Of a DNA stretch of 64,000 nucleotides, positions 11,782 to 23,420 are shown piece after piece (position 1 is the stretch's first letter; each line of letters begins with the position of its first letter). Under the pieces are notes generated by a model. That model was not told the origin of the DNA and did no database searches. It saw only the letters and a list, made by a program, of their open reading frames with translations. Location of the stretch: the NCBI GenBank assembly GCA_050084515.1, contig CM114271.1, positions 15,624,001 through 15,688,000 of the forward strand. Reading direction: 5' to 3'. The stretch comes from Blasia pusilla (taxonomy: Eukaryota; Marchantiophyta; Marchantiopsida; Blasiales). The translations under genes and the position numbers were made by a program.

Positions 11782-14370
11782 CATGCTTGGTCTTTCAAAA
11801 TGCTTGTCATAAAACTCATTCAATGCCTTCAACTCATCCATCCTATCAACTAAAGCCAATTATGGTCTATTGTAATGTACAACTCTAGGAAAAAGATACT
11901 CTTTCTATCGCAAAGTATAAAGTTCCTTCCCAAGAGACCATTGTTTCTTGAGTAAAGAGAGGTTTTATAAAGAATATCAAGAATAAACTCCTTCTTCACT
12001 AAAATGCTTCAATACCTTCAACCACACTTTCCTACAAGTGCAAAAGAATAAAAGGTTTTCTCTTTCCTCTTGGAAAAGACTCTTCTCAAGTGCATACGAA
12101 GACTCTTGTGAATCTGCAATAACAAAGCTCCACAAAGATCTCAAAGAGACCTCAATAATGTTGGCTCACCCTACTTTCAGAACTAAATCTATCATGGCAA
12201 GTTACTCACTGTCTAACAGCTTTCCTACACTTCTTCGTGATTATCTTCTGGAATTCTGAAACTACAAGACTCAACTCTCATCTATACTGCAGCCCAATAA
12301 GATCCACATTCAATTCTGCACATCGAAAAGAATGAGAAAAAACTCTTCTCTTCTACATCAAATAGTGGAAAGAACTAGAAAAGTATTACAAGCTTCAAAA
12401 AGTAAAAGACTCTTCAACTTGGATCATCCCTCAAAAAAATTTCCTACCCACTCGCCAAGACTGCTGTTAAACTCAAGATACATGGAACAGTATTGAGGAA
12501 TTCAAGACACAAGGGAATGATCCCTCCTACTAATTTGCTCTTTAAATAGTCTTTTACAATCCCTGATTTCTCTTCCTATTCTAATCTAGATTTATAACTA
12601 CTAATCCTAACCTACTCTATTCAGATTCTCCAACCTTCCATATATCTTCATAAGATGGTTGGTTGCCTTGGCGTTTCATTTCCACTCCCTCTTAATCGCT
12701 GTGCCGTTCCATTTCCGGCTTCCAAAACTGCCACGACGGTTCAGTCTTTACAGTCTTCGCGCTCTTCACAGTCTTTCTCTTCGTGCGACGACTCTTACCC
12801 TTTTGCCGCCGCGAAGAGTCCTCCTTTCTACTTTCTTTCACTCTGTTGCCTTCAAACAATTTCCTATCTTTCTATCCCTATTCTTAATATACTTTTCCGC
12901 TTTCTAAAGACTCTTTGACTTCTTCTGATTCTTCCTCTTCCTTCTTAGAGTTCTTAGTCTTTGCTCTTGGGTTTTTGCTCTTCTTTCCTTATACCTAGTC
13001 TTTGCACAAAGACTATCTTCATTTTTCTTTACAAAGAAGTTTTCTCTCAGTCTTCGTTGACAGTCTTTTACTGCCGTTCTTACTACGGTCTTTTCTTACG
13101 AAGCACCCGCGCTTCTTCTTCTAACTTCTTTTCCAATATTTTACACAATTCTCACTCTTCTCAGACAATCCTTAATCTTCTAACATCTCTTGTCCTCTCA
13201 TCAGAGTTCTGTTGGTCACTCTTCACACAATTTTGGTAAAGTAAGGCTCTTTACTTCTGGTATTGAGTCTTTAGTCCTCGCTCAAGGAAGACTTCTGTTA
13301 AAAAAATGCTCTTTCTGTCAAAATTTAAAAAACATGGGCATTACATCTATCATCATGAGTCATCACCTAACATAATTGCTCTAGATCCAAGAGAACTCAT
13401 CAATATCCAATCTCAAGCATGTTTCTCTTTAAACTCTATCATAATCTCGTCTCAGTAACTTTGATGGTAAGAGGTTTGTCCAAATTGTTCCTTGTAGTCA
13501 AGGATGATGTGCATGCGATCCAACACTTGTCAATTCTATAAATATTGGTCCAAACTAAGACCTCACATGATGCAAACTCATCATGATTCAAGTATGAATG
13601 TTACCCAAAAATGGCACATTATCTACAATGTACGAAAGAAAATATGTTTGAATCTTCTAGAAGTACCATAATACCCACAACATCTCATAAAATATGCTTG
13701 ACCTTGGATCTTGCAAATAAATCCCTCTACCAACCGATAAATGACCCTAATATGGTCATCAAGAAATCATCTGATGATTAATGCTAAGTTTGGGTCCGTG
13801 TCCGGATCCTCTGCCTCCAACAATGATATGTATGTAGTAAATAGGCAATGTATGTTGGTACCTATGCATTTTCCTTATCAGAATCAACTTAAGATATCAT
13901 TGGATCAACATCTCACATGGCTTAATTAGACTAATTCTAATATATCATCCCATGCTTCTCGATGTAGAGATATTGATAAACCTATATTATGGCCTACAAC
14001 ACTAGAATCAATATATCATCTCTCTTCAAAGAGATCCAATACTGTCTTGAATATCTAATTCTATAGTGCACACGCTAGCAAGGACCTAGGAAGTGAGTCA
14101 TGATTGTGTTTCTAAGGAGGAAAGACCTTGGTGTGATACACCAAAGTCGAAACCTAGACTAGCTAGTCAAAAGACCTGGAAGGGCGATGGAACTCGCCGC
14201 ATGACTAATATTAGAGGAGATGTACACATGTCTTGTGATTAACCTTAGGTGAGAAATTAAAGAAGCATAGCCAGTATTAGCCCCTTGTGGCGACAAAAAG
14301 ACAAGAAAGGTTTGAAACCTTGGAGCTGAGTCAAGGGCAAGAAGCAAGGAACAGGTGAACGGTAAAGATG
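11782..14370. other. Gene-free stretch; pyrimidine-rich at 12650-13300
   Basis: No domain is recognisable on either strand. From about 12650 to 13300 the plus strand is markedly C/T-rich with many CTTC and TCTTC words, which yields spurious Ser/Leu/Phe frames (for example 12655-12918 and 12961-13239). This resembles a retrotransposon leader but has no supporting motif. 13400-14370 is AT-rich and featureless. Confidence 0.4.
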
Positions 14371-14413
14371 GGTGAGACCAAGGTTGCACGTGGACTTGTT
14401 TGTGTCCACGGAC

Positions 14414-14440
14414 ATATGTCCGTCCCAAGGACGAACATAT
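14414..14440. repeat. Subterminal hairpin of the 6.2-kb hAT element
   Basis: The arms ATATGTCCGTCC and GGACGAACATAT pair with one mismatch around a CAA loop, 35 bp inside the terminus. Equivalent TGTCCGT/ACGGACA hairpins occur at the same depth in the elements starting at 21831 and 31497. The conserved position suggests a transposase- or host-protein-binding site rather than chance. Confidence 0.6.
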
Positions 14441-14719
14441 CCATGCGGGCCCGGGTGCAGGCTCCATGAGCCCACCTTGCCCGTGGCCCCGCACCTGGGC
14501 TTGCGCGTACCGAGCATTCCACCCTTGCTCGGCCAATGCACATGACGCCCCTCTCTTGTCTTGGAGTACTCGAGCTGAGAACTTTTGGAGTGGGTGAGCA
14601 AATCTAGCAATTTGACACGAAAGATTTGATTCCAAAGCAAAGCTTTATTCCCATGATAAGCATAGCTTGAGATGCTTTACATATTTCTTGATCTGCCTAC
14701 TCTACTTTGCATTAGAGCA

Positions 14720-15130
14720 TTAATATTGATTATCACATCCTTTCTTTATTTCCCCCATTAAGGGAGGGAAAAACTTTACAGTCACATTTGGATGTGGTGT
14801 AGAGTTGATTGGCATCCCAGGGATTCCTAAGGAAGTCCCTTGAGACAATGAGCAAGCATCTTGCACGTTGGGTCCTGGCATATTCAAACGTTTCTTCATA
14901 GAGCCAGCTTCCAATGTGTGTGCTCTTTTGTTGTTGGGCGTCCAAGGGCGATACTTAGGAGTTCCTCTTTCCAAGCCTTCCACTGGCTTTGGAATGTATT
15001 CGCTATCTGATAGTCCAGGCTCCCTCGGAGCTGGGAGAGAATCCTTTATGGCATTCTCAAAGCCTGGGCATGATCTGGGGTGAGCTTTGTCCCCCAAGGA
15101 GGGCTTACACCTAAATGCAACTTCTTCCAT
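14720..15130 (-). CDS. Unrecognised 136-codon frame inside the 6.2-kb hAT element
   Basis: This frame is longer than its surroundings and not low-complexity. It is rich in Pro, Gly and Lys, with no signal peptide, membrane segment or known motif. The overlapping frame just upstream (15046-15249) has a similar character (SPKWSPISQED), so the two may be pieces of a captured plant gene fragment split by a frameshift or intron. No function is proposed. It may also be a chance frame. Confidence 0.25.
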   Translation of the reverse strand: MEEVAFRCKPSLGDKAHPRSCPGFENAIKDSLPAPREPGLSDSEYIPKPVEGLERGTPKYRPWTPNNKRAHTLEAGSMKKRLNMPGPNVQDACSLSQGTSLGIPGMPINSTPHPNVTVKFFPPLMGEIKKGCDNQY

Positions 15131-15259
15131 TTACTCAGTCGGATGCAATCCTCCTGAGATATGGGAGACCACTTCGGACTCTTGAGCACTTGGGGATCAG
15201 GACTCTTTACACCATAATGCTTAATTTTTCGAAGTATCTTTGGCAACACTCTTTACTTT

Positions 15260-17280
15260 CCCCTGTGTCGATTTCTTCCTTGTTATTCTCGTTGCCATGG
15301 TACTTCCAAACCTTCAATGTGTGTGTTGGCTGAATGAATGTTTGTAGAGTGGAGTTCTCTAAGGAGCAATAGAGAGGAGCTTCAAGAGCATAACCTTGGG
15401 AGCTAAGCTTCGGGAGATGAGCTCCGAGAGCTGAGCTTTGGGAGCTGAACCGGAGACAACTTGAACTACTTCAGTAGCCGAACTGCAACTTGGAGGCCTT
15501 GAGATCCCAAACTGCAACAGGCCGCTGCTTAGAATGCTGACTACAATGGGGACTTTAGTTGTGTGAAAAACTTGCATGCACATAGCAATATGTAGAATGT
15601 GTTAGAGTAAAGCATGATAGTGCCTAGGACATGAAGCTTAATCGAAAGAGCAAAGTTGGATCTTACCTAGACTACTCTTATTAGTGATCCGATGCGGATA
15701 TGTGCACACAAAGATGATAAACGTGTTAATGTCAACACTGTCAAATAAAGCTACACATTAACTCTGAATGGTGAAATGGTTGTGTGCATTGAGCTTTGTC
15801 TGGTTGGAGCTTTTAAAATTGGAAAACATTTAAATACAATGGCGGGGAGCCTCGTAACAACCTTTCGAGGAGCCTTCAAGGGATCGGATGTCTCTTCATG
15901 ATCGTAACATCTTCGAGTACAGAATTTGAAATATACGGCTCTAAAAAAACCCGTTATAATCGGATGATCGAATTGAAACCCTAAAACATCCCCAGGGGAA
16001 CCAAAAGGTGGCAACTATAACTCCTGAATGCGTGAACAGCCTCGAGTGGATGAAAAGACCACGTGTCATACTCTGGAGTGGAGTGTTTGCAAAATGAGGA
16101 TGCACTCTCCCTTAATTTTAAAGATAAGGTGTATTTGTAGCGGCTGTAACTATTACTTCTATTGTGGGAAGTTGCACATCACTCTTAGAGGATACATGTT
16201 TCCTTCAAAGGCAGTACTAATCTAAATTATCAATTTTTTAAAATGGAATTCTATAAAGTTCACAGTAATTATTTAGCGTTGTTAACATCTTTTCAATTTA
16301 GATGGATGTGTATATTTGTATCTCTAAGAAAATAAGAAAAAATATTATAAACATGTAATTTAGGAAAAATAAAAGTGTTTTTTATTAAAAAGAAAAAAAA
16401 ACATCGAAAGATGATAAATAAAGTTGTTTATGTTCATGCCAAGAAGAGAAGAAAAGGAAGAAAATGCAAACTAAAATTCAATCGTTTTCAAAAATCCAAT
16501 ATAGTAAACTACTTTGGTAACAGCCTAAAACATATATGGTGTGAAAACAAGTTGGTAAGGTGTGAAATGTTAACAAGGTGAGTGACTCCCAATCACACAA
16601 GCATGGCAAATAAGTGTCAATGCATGCGCTTGTTGTGATAAAGTTGAGAAGTATTGTTGAAAATCAAGAGAGAATTGTCACAAGAAAAGAGGAGTTGATT
16701 CTCGAGGGAGTAAAGTGCACATATTTTTTCAAGAAAGAGTCAAAATATATATAGAAGTGTCCAAAACTTTCACTGCAAAAAGAATAAATCTACCAATTGT
16801 AGAACTTGACTCTTTGATTTGTATTGTTGTATCGCATGTGGAACATTTAGTATGTGCAATCCAAATACAAATACACCAAGTCAAAACATGTTGGGTTAGC
16901 AACCATCATATATCATCCAATAAACAAAAGCTACCTAGCTTCGGGTCATAATAAGATTTAACTCTCCGAGGAGAGGTTGCTCATGTAATAGAAGGTAGGA
17001 TATGTAACTATTCTTAGCCAATAATATATCTTACAATATAAGCCATTAAAACTATTGCCTCTCTGACACATTATGGATCATCGATCGTTCTGCATTGTAT
17101 GCAGAACGGAGAATATGCATATTCTTTACATAAATGGATTCTCCCTATACATAATCCAACACACCTAAAGAGAAGGAAAAGGAAATGAAAGACATAATCG
17201 CACAACTTTCAGGAATAAACTCCATGTAAAACTAAATTGAAAAATTTGAGGATTTGTAGTAAGCCATGCCCTCGTGTGTA
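15260..17280. other. No recognisable gene, interior of the 6.2-kb hAT element
   Basis: Positions 15380-15460 contain repeated GAGCTGAGCTT/GGGAGCTGA words. 16200-16600 is A-rich. No domain, tandem array or RNA gene is visible. Confidence 0.4.
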
Positions 17281-17289
17281 TATCCACAC

Positions 17290-17737
17290 CAAGATTGCAC
17301 AGAAATAGACGCATTCACTCATGGGATGGACATGTTTGGACATGTCTAGTAGGTCCCTCGCCTAGCTTTTTTTTGGGTATCCTAATCATCCATGTGGGCT
17401 TGCAATGTGGAAATGAGAGCGGATAGAGATCAAAGGAGTGTGTAGGTTACGAGACCAGCCCCTTCACAAAGGCGTGTAGTATGCTTGCAGAGCTTGCATA
17501 AGACCCACATTCTGCAAGCCTATCGTGGGCCCTTTGCGGGTCAGTGTGGGCATGCGAGGGCTTGATGCGGGCTACAAAATGGATGGCAAGAACATGGAAC
17601 AAGTTTTTGGATTGGGTATGGGTTGGTCAAGCCCGGGTCTACATTGCAAGCCATGGGAACCCGGGCCCACACGGACATGTCCGTCCCTAAAACTGACATG
17701 AGGCCACGAACATGAACTTTTTTTGTGTACAACCTTG
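17290..17737. mobile_element. 448-bp hAT miniature element nested in the 6.2-kb element
   Basis: Ends are CAAGATTGCAC (17290) and GTACAACCTTG (to 17737). They are flanked by ATCCACAC (17282-17289) and ATCCACAT (17738-17745), seven of eight bases equal. Subterminal GGACATGT and GGACATGTCCGTCC motifs match the family. It lies wholly within 14379-20546, so it inserted later or moved together with the host element. Confidence 0.75.
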
Positions 17738-18230
17738 ATCCACATATGAAAATAGACAAGTTGGATGAGTGTGAGAGGATGCCTTAGAGAGGATGTCAAA
17801 AGAGTTGATTTGCTGCAACTTCTCGAAGATAAGCTCTTGAAGTCAATCAAATTCTTTTGTCATAAATTGATTGAAAAGGGATAGAATTGCTTGTGTAGCA
17901 AGTGGGAGAGGAGCTTGAGTAGATCTCAATTCTTGTTGGAAAATAGATCTCCCTCCTTTACATGGGCCACATTATCCGTAGGTCTGCTTGCAGTTGAAAT
18001 TGGAGAAACCTTAAAGTCATCATCAATGCAACCAAAGCCAAAATCCCCCAAAGAGTTCTTGATGTAGTTGTGATTGTAGAGGAAAGCCCAATACCTCCAA
18101 AAGAATTATATAAGATACATCTTGCATATTTCATGACCATCTATATAGCTTGTCATGAAGTCATTACACCATCATGATCCTCAAATGTATTATAAGATCA
18201 AGTGGTTTGGAGCTTGTTTGCCCCATCATT

Positions 18231-18606
18231 AGTCATCCATAAGCAATGCATGTCGCTCTTGATAAATAATAATCATTTAGCACACACTATATACATTTGG
18301 GACAAAAAAAGGAACCATATTTGAAAAGGAAGGGGGGGGGGGAGGGGGGAGGGAGGGGTGCGAGGGCTTGCCCTTGTGGTACGGTACACACACTGGTTTC
18401 CGACCTATTTAGCATTAGTCATCCATAAGCAATGCATGTCGCTCTTGATAAATAATGACCATTTTGCACACTATATACATTTGGGACAAAAAAAGGAGCC
18501 ACATTTGAGGGGAGGGGGCGAGGGCACACTACTTAGCCCCCTTCCCTCCCCAATAGGGATGCAAGGGTTGGCCCTTGTGATACGGTACACATTGGTTTCA
18601 TGCCTA
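18231..18606. repeat. Tandem duplication, about 185 bp per unit, with G-tracts
   Basis: Two successive units both start ATTAGTCATCCATAAGCAAT and include CATTTGGGACAAAAAAAGGA, a G-run, TTGCCCTTGTG or TTGGCCCTTGTG, and ACGGTACACA. The first carries a poly-G/GA tract at about 18330-18358, the second a shorter one. This is local duplication, probably by replication slippage around the G-run. Confidence 0.8.
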
Positions 18607-18699
18607 TTTAGCTGAAGCCTTGCTAGGGTTCATTGATCATTTAGCGCATGCGGCTTTGGGCTTGAGAGGGAGTCTTGGAGAGCTCGCGATGTACAATGT

Positions 18700-18900
18700 G
18701 TGCAGATTTCAATAAAGAGACTTGAGAGTATTTGACTATGGATGTAGCTTCCGTATGGGAAGTGAACCATATATATCTAGTGTGATTCATATGAGTGATT
18801 GTCCAATTTCTTCCAACAATTGGTATCATGGCGTATGTTAGGAAATTTTGCGATGGCAATAAAGATTTCCCAATGTTCCTTCAAGATCCGTTGGAGCTCT
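18700..18900 (+). mobile_element. Possible Ty1/copia LTR end and primer-binding site
   Basis: TGGTATCATGG at 18821-18831 begins like the initiator-Met tRNA primer-binding site used by many plant LTR elements (TGGTATCA). It follows TTCCAACA, a plausible LTR end in CA, two bases earlier. An open start (ATGGCGTATGTTAGG) lies next to it, as in copia gag. The sequence after about 18900 is unrelated, so only a fragment remains. Confidence 0.45.
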
Positions 18901-19009
18901 CTGGCTTTGGTCTTGACTACTAACACACGCAGACACTAACACCCACCCAAAAATATTTCGATAATTTGCAACAATGTTACTATCTCAATAATATATATAT
19001 CAACCAATA

Positions 19010-19735
19010 AACTGTATGAAAATACACCAAATATTGTTTGTGAATGCTCCAATAAAAAAACTTGGAACACTCACTATGAGTAAGAAAGATCAGTATGCTA
19101 GCCTAGATAACCGAGATATCTTCAATTATCAGGATTACCCAATGGTGAAACATATTCTCACTTATCAAGTTCAACTATCTATGGAGAAAAAAAACTTCCA
19201 CAAAAGAGAGTGACACATGAAGGGAGGAATGAAATTGTGAGGGTATAAAAGAAATGAGCAAGTTTATATAGGGAGGATGAAAGGGAGGCAATGAACCTTT
19301 CCAACTCCCCATATCATCTACCCCCACTTAGAGTTTGTTATTAAACTATCTCTATTAATCACCATCTAGAATAAATAAATAAAAATTCCTCCTATCACAT
19401 TCTTTTTTCACATATCTTAAATTGTTACCTACTTTTATTCCCAACTAACCTACTTTTTAATTTAACCACCCTATGAAAATTCAATTTTAACACTCTCCTT
19501 CCTCTCTCCATCAATACTATCCCTCTTTCTCTAATTATTCTGATTTCTAACTAACTTATTCTGATTTCTAACTAATTTATTCTCTACTTCAACCATCCTA
19601 TTCCAACCCCTTAAACCTTCAAACATCTTTCCCCGGCACGAATCGCATTTAACAACCATTACAACCGTGCCATTCATCCTTTCAAACCGCCAATAGCCTA
19701 CCTTTTTCGCCACTTGCCCGACTAGCCAGCGTAGT
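19010..19735. repeat. AT-rich inner end module of the hAT family, copy 1
   Basis: This segment is similar over most of its length to 41395-42020. Shared words include CACCAAATATT, GTGAATGCTCCAATAA, AAACATATTCTCACTTATCA and CTATCTATGGAGAAA. In both places it leads into the GC-rich array and then the terminus. In the large element it abuts the transposase. Here the transposase is absent, which marks this as a deletion derivative. Confidence 0.75.
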
Positions 19736-20500
19736 GCCCGTTGGGCGTATCCTGGACCCGCACCCAGCTTTCCTATCCTGCGTTGAGCCCACACATTGCG
19801 CGCCCCCTGCCCGCGTGGCCAGCACTAAGCTTGACCCTGCACGCCCCCTATGCGCTCTCGGACGTCCCCCAGCATGCCTGGCCTGCGCCCAACCCAACCC
19901 GCCGCCTGGCCCGCGCAGGGCTTGCTCCTAGCCCGCATTGGACCCGCCAAGCCCGCGTTCGGCCCGCCCCTAGCCACGCTAGATCCGCCCCATGCCCGTC
20001 CCGAGCCCGCTTGGCCTGGCTCGCGCTGAGCTTGCCCCCAACCCGCTTGGCCCGTGGACGGCCCGCACTGAGCCCACCTACCCCGCCCACAGTCCGCCCA
20101 TTGTCCACCTCTCCCGCGCTTGACCCATCCCTTGCCCATCCCTTGCCCACCCCCTGCCCACCTGGCCCACGCTGAGCCCGCGCTCGGCCCGCCCCTTGCT
20201 TGTCTGGCATGTTAGCGTGCCTTTAGCCCACCTTTGGCCCGCAAGCTCGCTATGCGCCCGCGCTAGGCTTGCCTGCAAGCTCGCGCGGATGCTTGCATGC
20301 AGCTCGCACGCAGCCTCCAAGCCCGCCTGCCCACTCAGATCCCGCCATTAGCCTGCACGATAGCCCGCGTCAGGCTCGCCATTATCCCGCATTGCGTCGA
20401 TTTCCCGCGTGTGGCCCGCGCCCTGGCCTACATCCAGCATGGAAGCCCGCACTTGTTCCCACGGGTGAAGCCCACGCCGTCGACCCAAGTGCCAAAAAAA
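19736..20500. repeat. GC-rich subterminal array (GCCCGC words)
   Basis: Highly C-rich, with GCCCGC, TGCCCGC and AGCCCGC recurring every 10-25 bases without a fixed period, in an otherwise AT-rich region. The same composition fills the elements at 10.8-11.4, 21.9-22.45, 28.2-28.7 and 42.0-43.1 kb. Predicted Pro/Ala/Arg-rich proteins here are artefacts. Confidence 0.8.
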
Positions 20501-20668
20501 CCCTGGCTCGCGACCAATTTTGCATGTCCGTTTCCGTGCAACCTTGGGTGAGACACCATGAGACTAGCCATGAAACACAAAGGGCGGCAAGTTAACCATG
20601 AGACACCAAATAAGAACTCAAGATGGGCACTAGCTATGAGATACATGAAACGTGGGTCCAAGCTCCAA

Positions 20669-20920
20669 GAGAGTTGAGAGTTGCATAATCTGCATAAATA
20701 AGCCTCCACTAATCCATCTTGATAGATAACTAGTCAAACACTCATCTACAGGTCGAGAACCACATTAAGGTTGAGGGCCTAAGGGGAGGAAATAGGAAAC
20801 ACTGATCTTGGAGAGTTGAGAGTTGCATAATCTGCATAAATAAGCCTCCACTAATCCATCTTGATAGATAACTAGTCAAACACTTAGGTTGAGGGCCTAA
20901 GGGGGGGAAATAGGGAAGGT
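20669..20920. repeat. Recent tandem duplication, offset 143 bp
   Basis: AGAGTTGAGAGTTGCATAAT and the following ~70 bp to AACTAGTCAAACACT occur at 20669 and again at 20812 almost without change. The second copy then lacks a short segment before GGTTGAGGGCCTAAGGGG resumes. No coding content. Confidence 0.8.
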
Positions 20921-21368
20921 GTGACTCCCTTGGAGAACCCTAGAAGTACCTATAGGAGGGGAGACACTCTCCCTCCTTATGTGCTTAATTCCTAGAACTG
21001 CACACTCTTGTACAATTTTAACACTCATACATATACCCTATGATGTTAAATATACAAGTATCATCAGTATGGTGAGAAACACCCAACATGGCCAATCTAT
21101 GTGGAACCCGGTGTGGGATTATCATCTTTGAGAATGTTCTCATCATAGTCTTTACCCTCCAATAACTACCAATTAACACTATTGATGAATGCTACTACTA
21201 TGGTCACAATATCTCCTTGTGGGGACCATCACTACACGAGACTAATCAAATAGGTTGTTGGCGTATCCGACCATCACTAGATCTCCACCATGGTCAATAG
21301 GAAATTTTTTTGGCCAAAAATGAAAGATGAACTAAAGAGATAAAACAATGAATCATCTGAAGACTCAA

Positions 21369-21633
21369 TGAGTCAAAGCATTGAACAATTTGTACTTATT
21401 CATGACTCAGCAAGTCATATATGAGTCAACCAAGCTTAACACTTACAAAAGTTGAGTCATACAATCACTCCATGAGTCATATACTTTATCACTTTGAGTC
21501 ATCTAATGAGATCACAAAAAAGTGACATGGCGTTCCATATCATTGATGATGTGTCATATTTTCTCCACGTCACATGTACGGTCCAAACCAAACATCATTC
21601 AATCATGCATGAGTAAGAAAAAAAAATGACTCA
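21369..21633. promoter_or_regulatory. Cluster of seven TGAGTCA/TGACTCA sites
   Basis: Exact TGAGTCA or its complement occurs at 21369, 21403, 21422, 21453, 21473, 21495 and 21627. This is the GCN4/AP-1-type bZIP core. Many further GAGTCAT/AAGTCAT half-words lie between. No gene start is nearby. The cluster lies 200 bp left of a hAT element and could be a decayed repeat rather than a working enhancer. Confidence 0.4.
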
Positions 21634-21830
21634 AGTCAACTTAGTCATTGTAATATATGACTTGTCTTTTAAGATTGGTGGAGTCACTAGTCATTTTCTC
21701 GAGGTCATTTTCAGTCATACTTCGTACAATCTGATTCTAGAAAGTCATTCTTTCTAGTCATAAAAGTGATGTTTTCTTCTAGTATCATTGCGATATGTAT
21801 TGAAGCACTCTTTGTGAGGACACATGTGGT

Positions 21831-22535
21831 CAAGGTTGCACACAAACAAAGTCTGTGTCGGTGGACTTATGTCCGTTCTATGGACGGACATGTCCGTGGG
21901 GGCCCGGGTACCAAGGGCCCGCACCCGATCCCGCATCCAGGCTCACAGCCCGGCTTGAGGCAGGCTCGAAGCCCGCCTTGGGCTGCAAAAATTTGGTATG
22001 TTGGACCCAAAATTTGGTATGCTGGACCCAAAATTGGTTTGCCGGACCGAATTTTGCGGGCCTTGAGCCCGTATGTGGGCTTGGTGCGGCCCAGGGTGCG
22101 GGCTTTGAGCCCCCAAAATTTTGGTCGGCCGGACGGAAAGATGGTCTATCGGACCAAAATTTTCGGGCCCTTAGCCCTCACCCCAAGCCTGCATGTGCCC
22201 GCTTGGAGCCCGCACTTGCCCATTAAGAGCCCACGCCCAGTTAGCTCCGCGCCTACCTGCCCTAGCCCCTGCCCAAGAAACCCTAAGCTCGCGCGAGACC
22301 GCACTTGCCGATTGAAGGCCGCACTTGCCCACCCAGAACCCGCGCCCAATCAGCCTGGGGCCTACACCTGCCCACGCTTGCCCGCTTTAAGCCCAAGCCT
22401 ATCCGACCTGCGGAACAGGCAACGGGTGCGGGCTGTGTCAGTCGGAATCTAGGTGGAGGGCTCTGAGGCGGGCTTGGGTGCAGGTTGGGCATGTCTGAGG
22501 ACATGTCTAGAGTTTTTGGTTTCCGTGCAACCTTG
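21831..22535. mobile_element. Non-autonomous hAT element, 705 bp, perfect TSD
   Basis: It starts CAAGGTTGCACACAAACAAA and ends CCGTGCAACCTTG. The flanks are CATGTGGT (21823-21830) and CATGTGGT (22536-22543), an exact 8-bp duplication. A subterminal hairpin TGTCCGT/ACGGACA lies at 21870-21890. The core is GC-rich GCCCGC DNA and encodes nothing credible. This is the cleanest reference copy for the family. Confidence 0.92.
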
Positions 22536-22639
22536 CATGTGGTAAGAGCAACCACAATCCATAATCCATGCATCACAAGAAATATCTTTTCCGGAAGTGA
22601 TAGTCAATACATAATCATGCATTTGACTCTACTACGCCA

Positions 22640-22880
22640 ACTTGTTCAGAGGTTTGAGCTTTCTCTCTTTGTATATTAATGGTGGGTCCTTTCTTTGGCC
22701 CTCGGTATAATCTTTCTTCATATGGCCTACCTTTCTACAAGTCCAACATTTACCTTTCACATGACTACTCTTAGATTGAGATCTCAACCAATATCTGCCT
22801 CTGCATATTTTATTCCTATCAATTGGCCTACCTCGAACGACAAGAGCTTCTACATTTTTCTCCTCATTGCTTGACATGGG
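22640..22880 (-). pseudogene. Ty1/copia gag fragment with zinc knuckle
   Basis: The minus frame reads EEKNVEALVVRGRPIDRN, then CWTCRKVGHMKKDY. This is the copia nucleocapsid arrangement CX2CX4HX4C, with the last Cys changed to Tyr. A Lys/Arg-rich stretch precedes it. The upstream part of the frame comes from the adjacent LTR-like repeat, so the ORF is a junction product. No pol remains. Confidence 0.75.
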
Positions 22881-22883
22881 TAA

Positions 22884-23418
22884 CCTTAGAGAGCAGGTTT
22901 CCCCTTTGTTTCGGCTCATTTGGAGTCATTTTGAGGAACTTACTATTCAAGGTAGGTTTCCATTTGGAGCATAGTTGAATTTCCACTTTGGGAAGTGGCC
23001 CTTGACCTGCTATAGTAGGTCAAGAGCCAAGGAGGTGACCTTCAAGCATAGGTTACTGAGGAGAGAGTTTGGGAGAGGGAAGGGGGTATACCTCCAAGAG
23101 AGAGAGCTTGAGAGTTCATTCTCTCTTTGTTGAACCTCTTGGCATGAGGCGGCGAAGCTATAGTCTTGCTTTCCTTGTGTGTGTAACCCAAGCCTCTCAT
23201 AAGGAGAGTGGGTTTGGTTTGACATGAGAGAGAGTGTGCACACCATGGAGAGATTAGTGTGAGATGTGATGAGAGATCTACTTGTTTTATTGGAGATATT
23301 TTGGTACTTCTCGTATCGTTGTCTGGATGCCATGAGTTAGCATGGGATCCTGCGTATTTATGTGTGTGTTTGGTGAAAGCAATGTATGTTGTGTAGCAAT
23401 GTGTATGCGTACAACAGA
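22884..23418 (+). repeat. Dispersed LTR-like repeat, copy B
   Basis: Colinear with 8505-9046 (shared AAGAGCCAAGGAGGTGAC, CTCATTCTCTCTTTGTTGAA, GCCATGAGTTAGCATGGGAT). It ends at a GTACAACA terminus. It joins a copia gag fragment on its left and cuts into the 5' part of the hAT transposase on its right, so this retroelement sequence removed the transposase N-terminus. Confidence 0.65.
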
Positions 23419-23420
23419 AT

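Larger units (their letters stand above)
14379..20546 (-). mobile_element. 6.2-kb hAT element with perfect 8-bp target duplication
   Basis: The left end is CAAGGTTGCACGTGGAC at 14379 and the right end is CCGTGCAACCTTG finishing at 20546. The flanking octamers GGTGAGAC (14371-14378) and GGTGAGAC (20547-20554) are identical, so the pair marks one insertion. Its right 1.5 kb (19010-20546) matches the corresponding part of the 11.7-kb element (41400-43229) in the same orientation, and the left ends also match. It has no transposase. It holds an unrecognised frame (14720-15130), a copia end and a nested 448-bp relative. The perfect TSD implies a fairly recent insertion. The minus-strand assignment is by analogy with the large element. 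Confidence 0.8.

Noticed and set aside
14593-14600. GGTGAGCA as right-hand target duplication of a short element starting at 14379
   Set aside because: Only six of eight bases match and no GTGCAACCTTG terminus precedes it. The exact octamer at 20547 with a proper terminus is better.
14159-14635. 158-codon minus frame
   Set aside because: It spans the hAT terminus and flanking DNA, contains the translated terminal repeat and has no domain.
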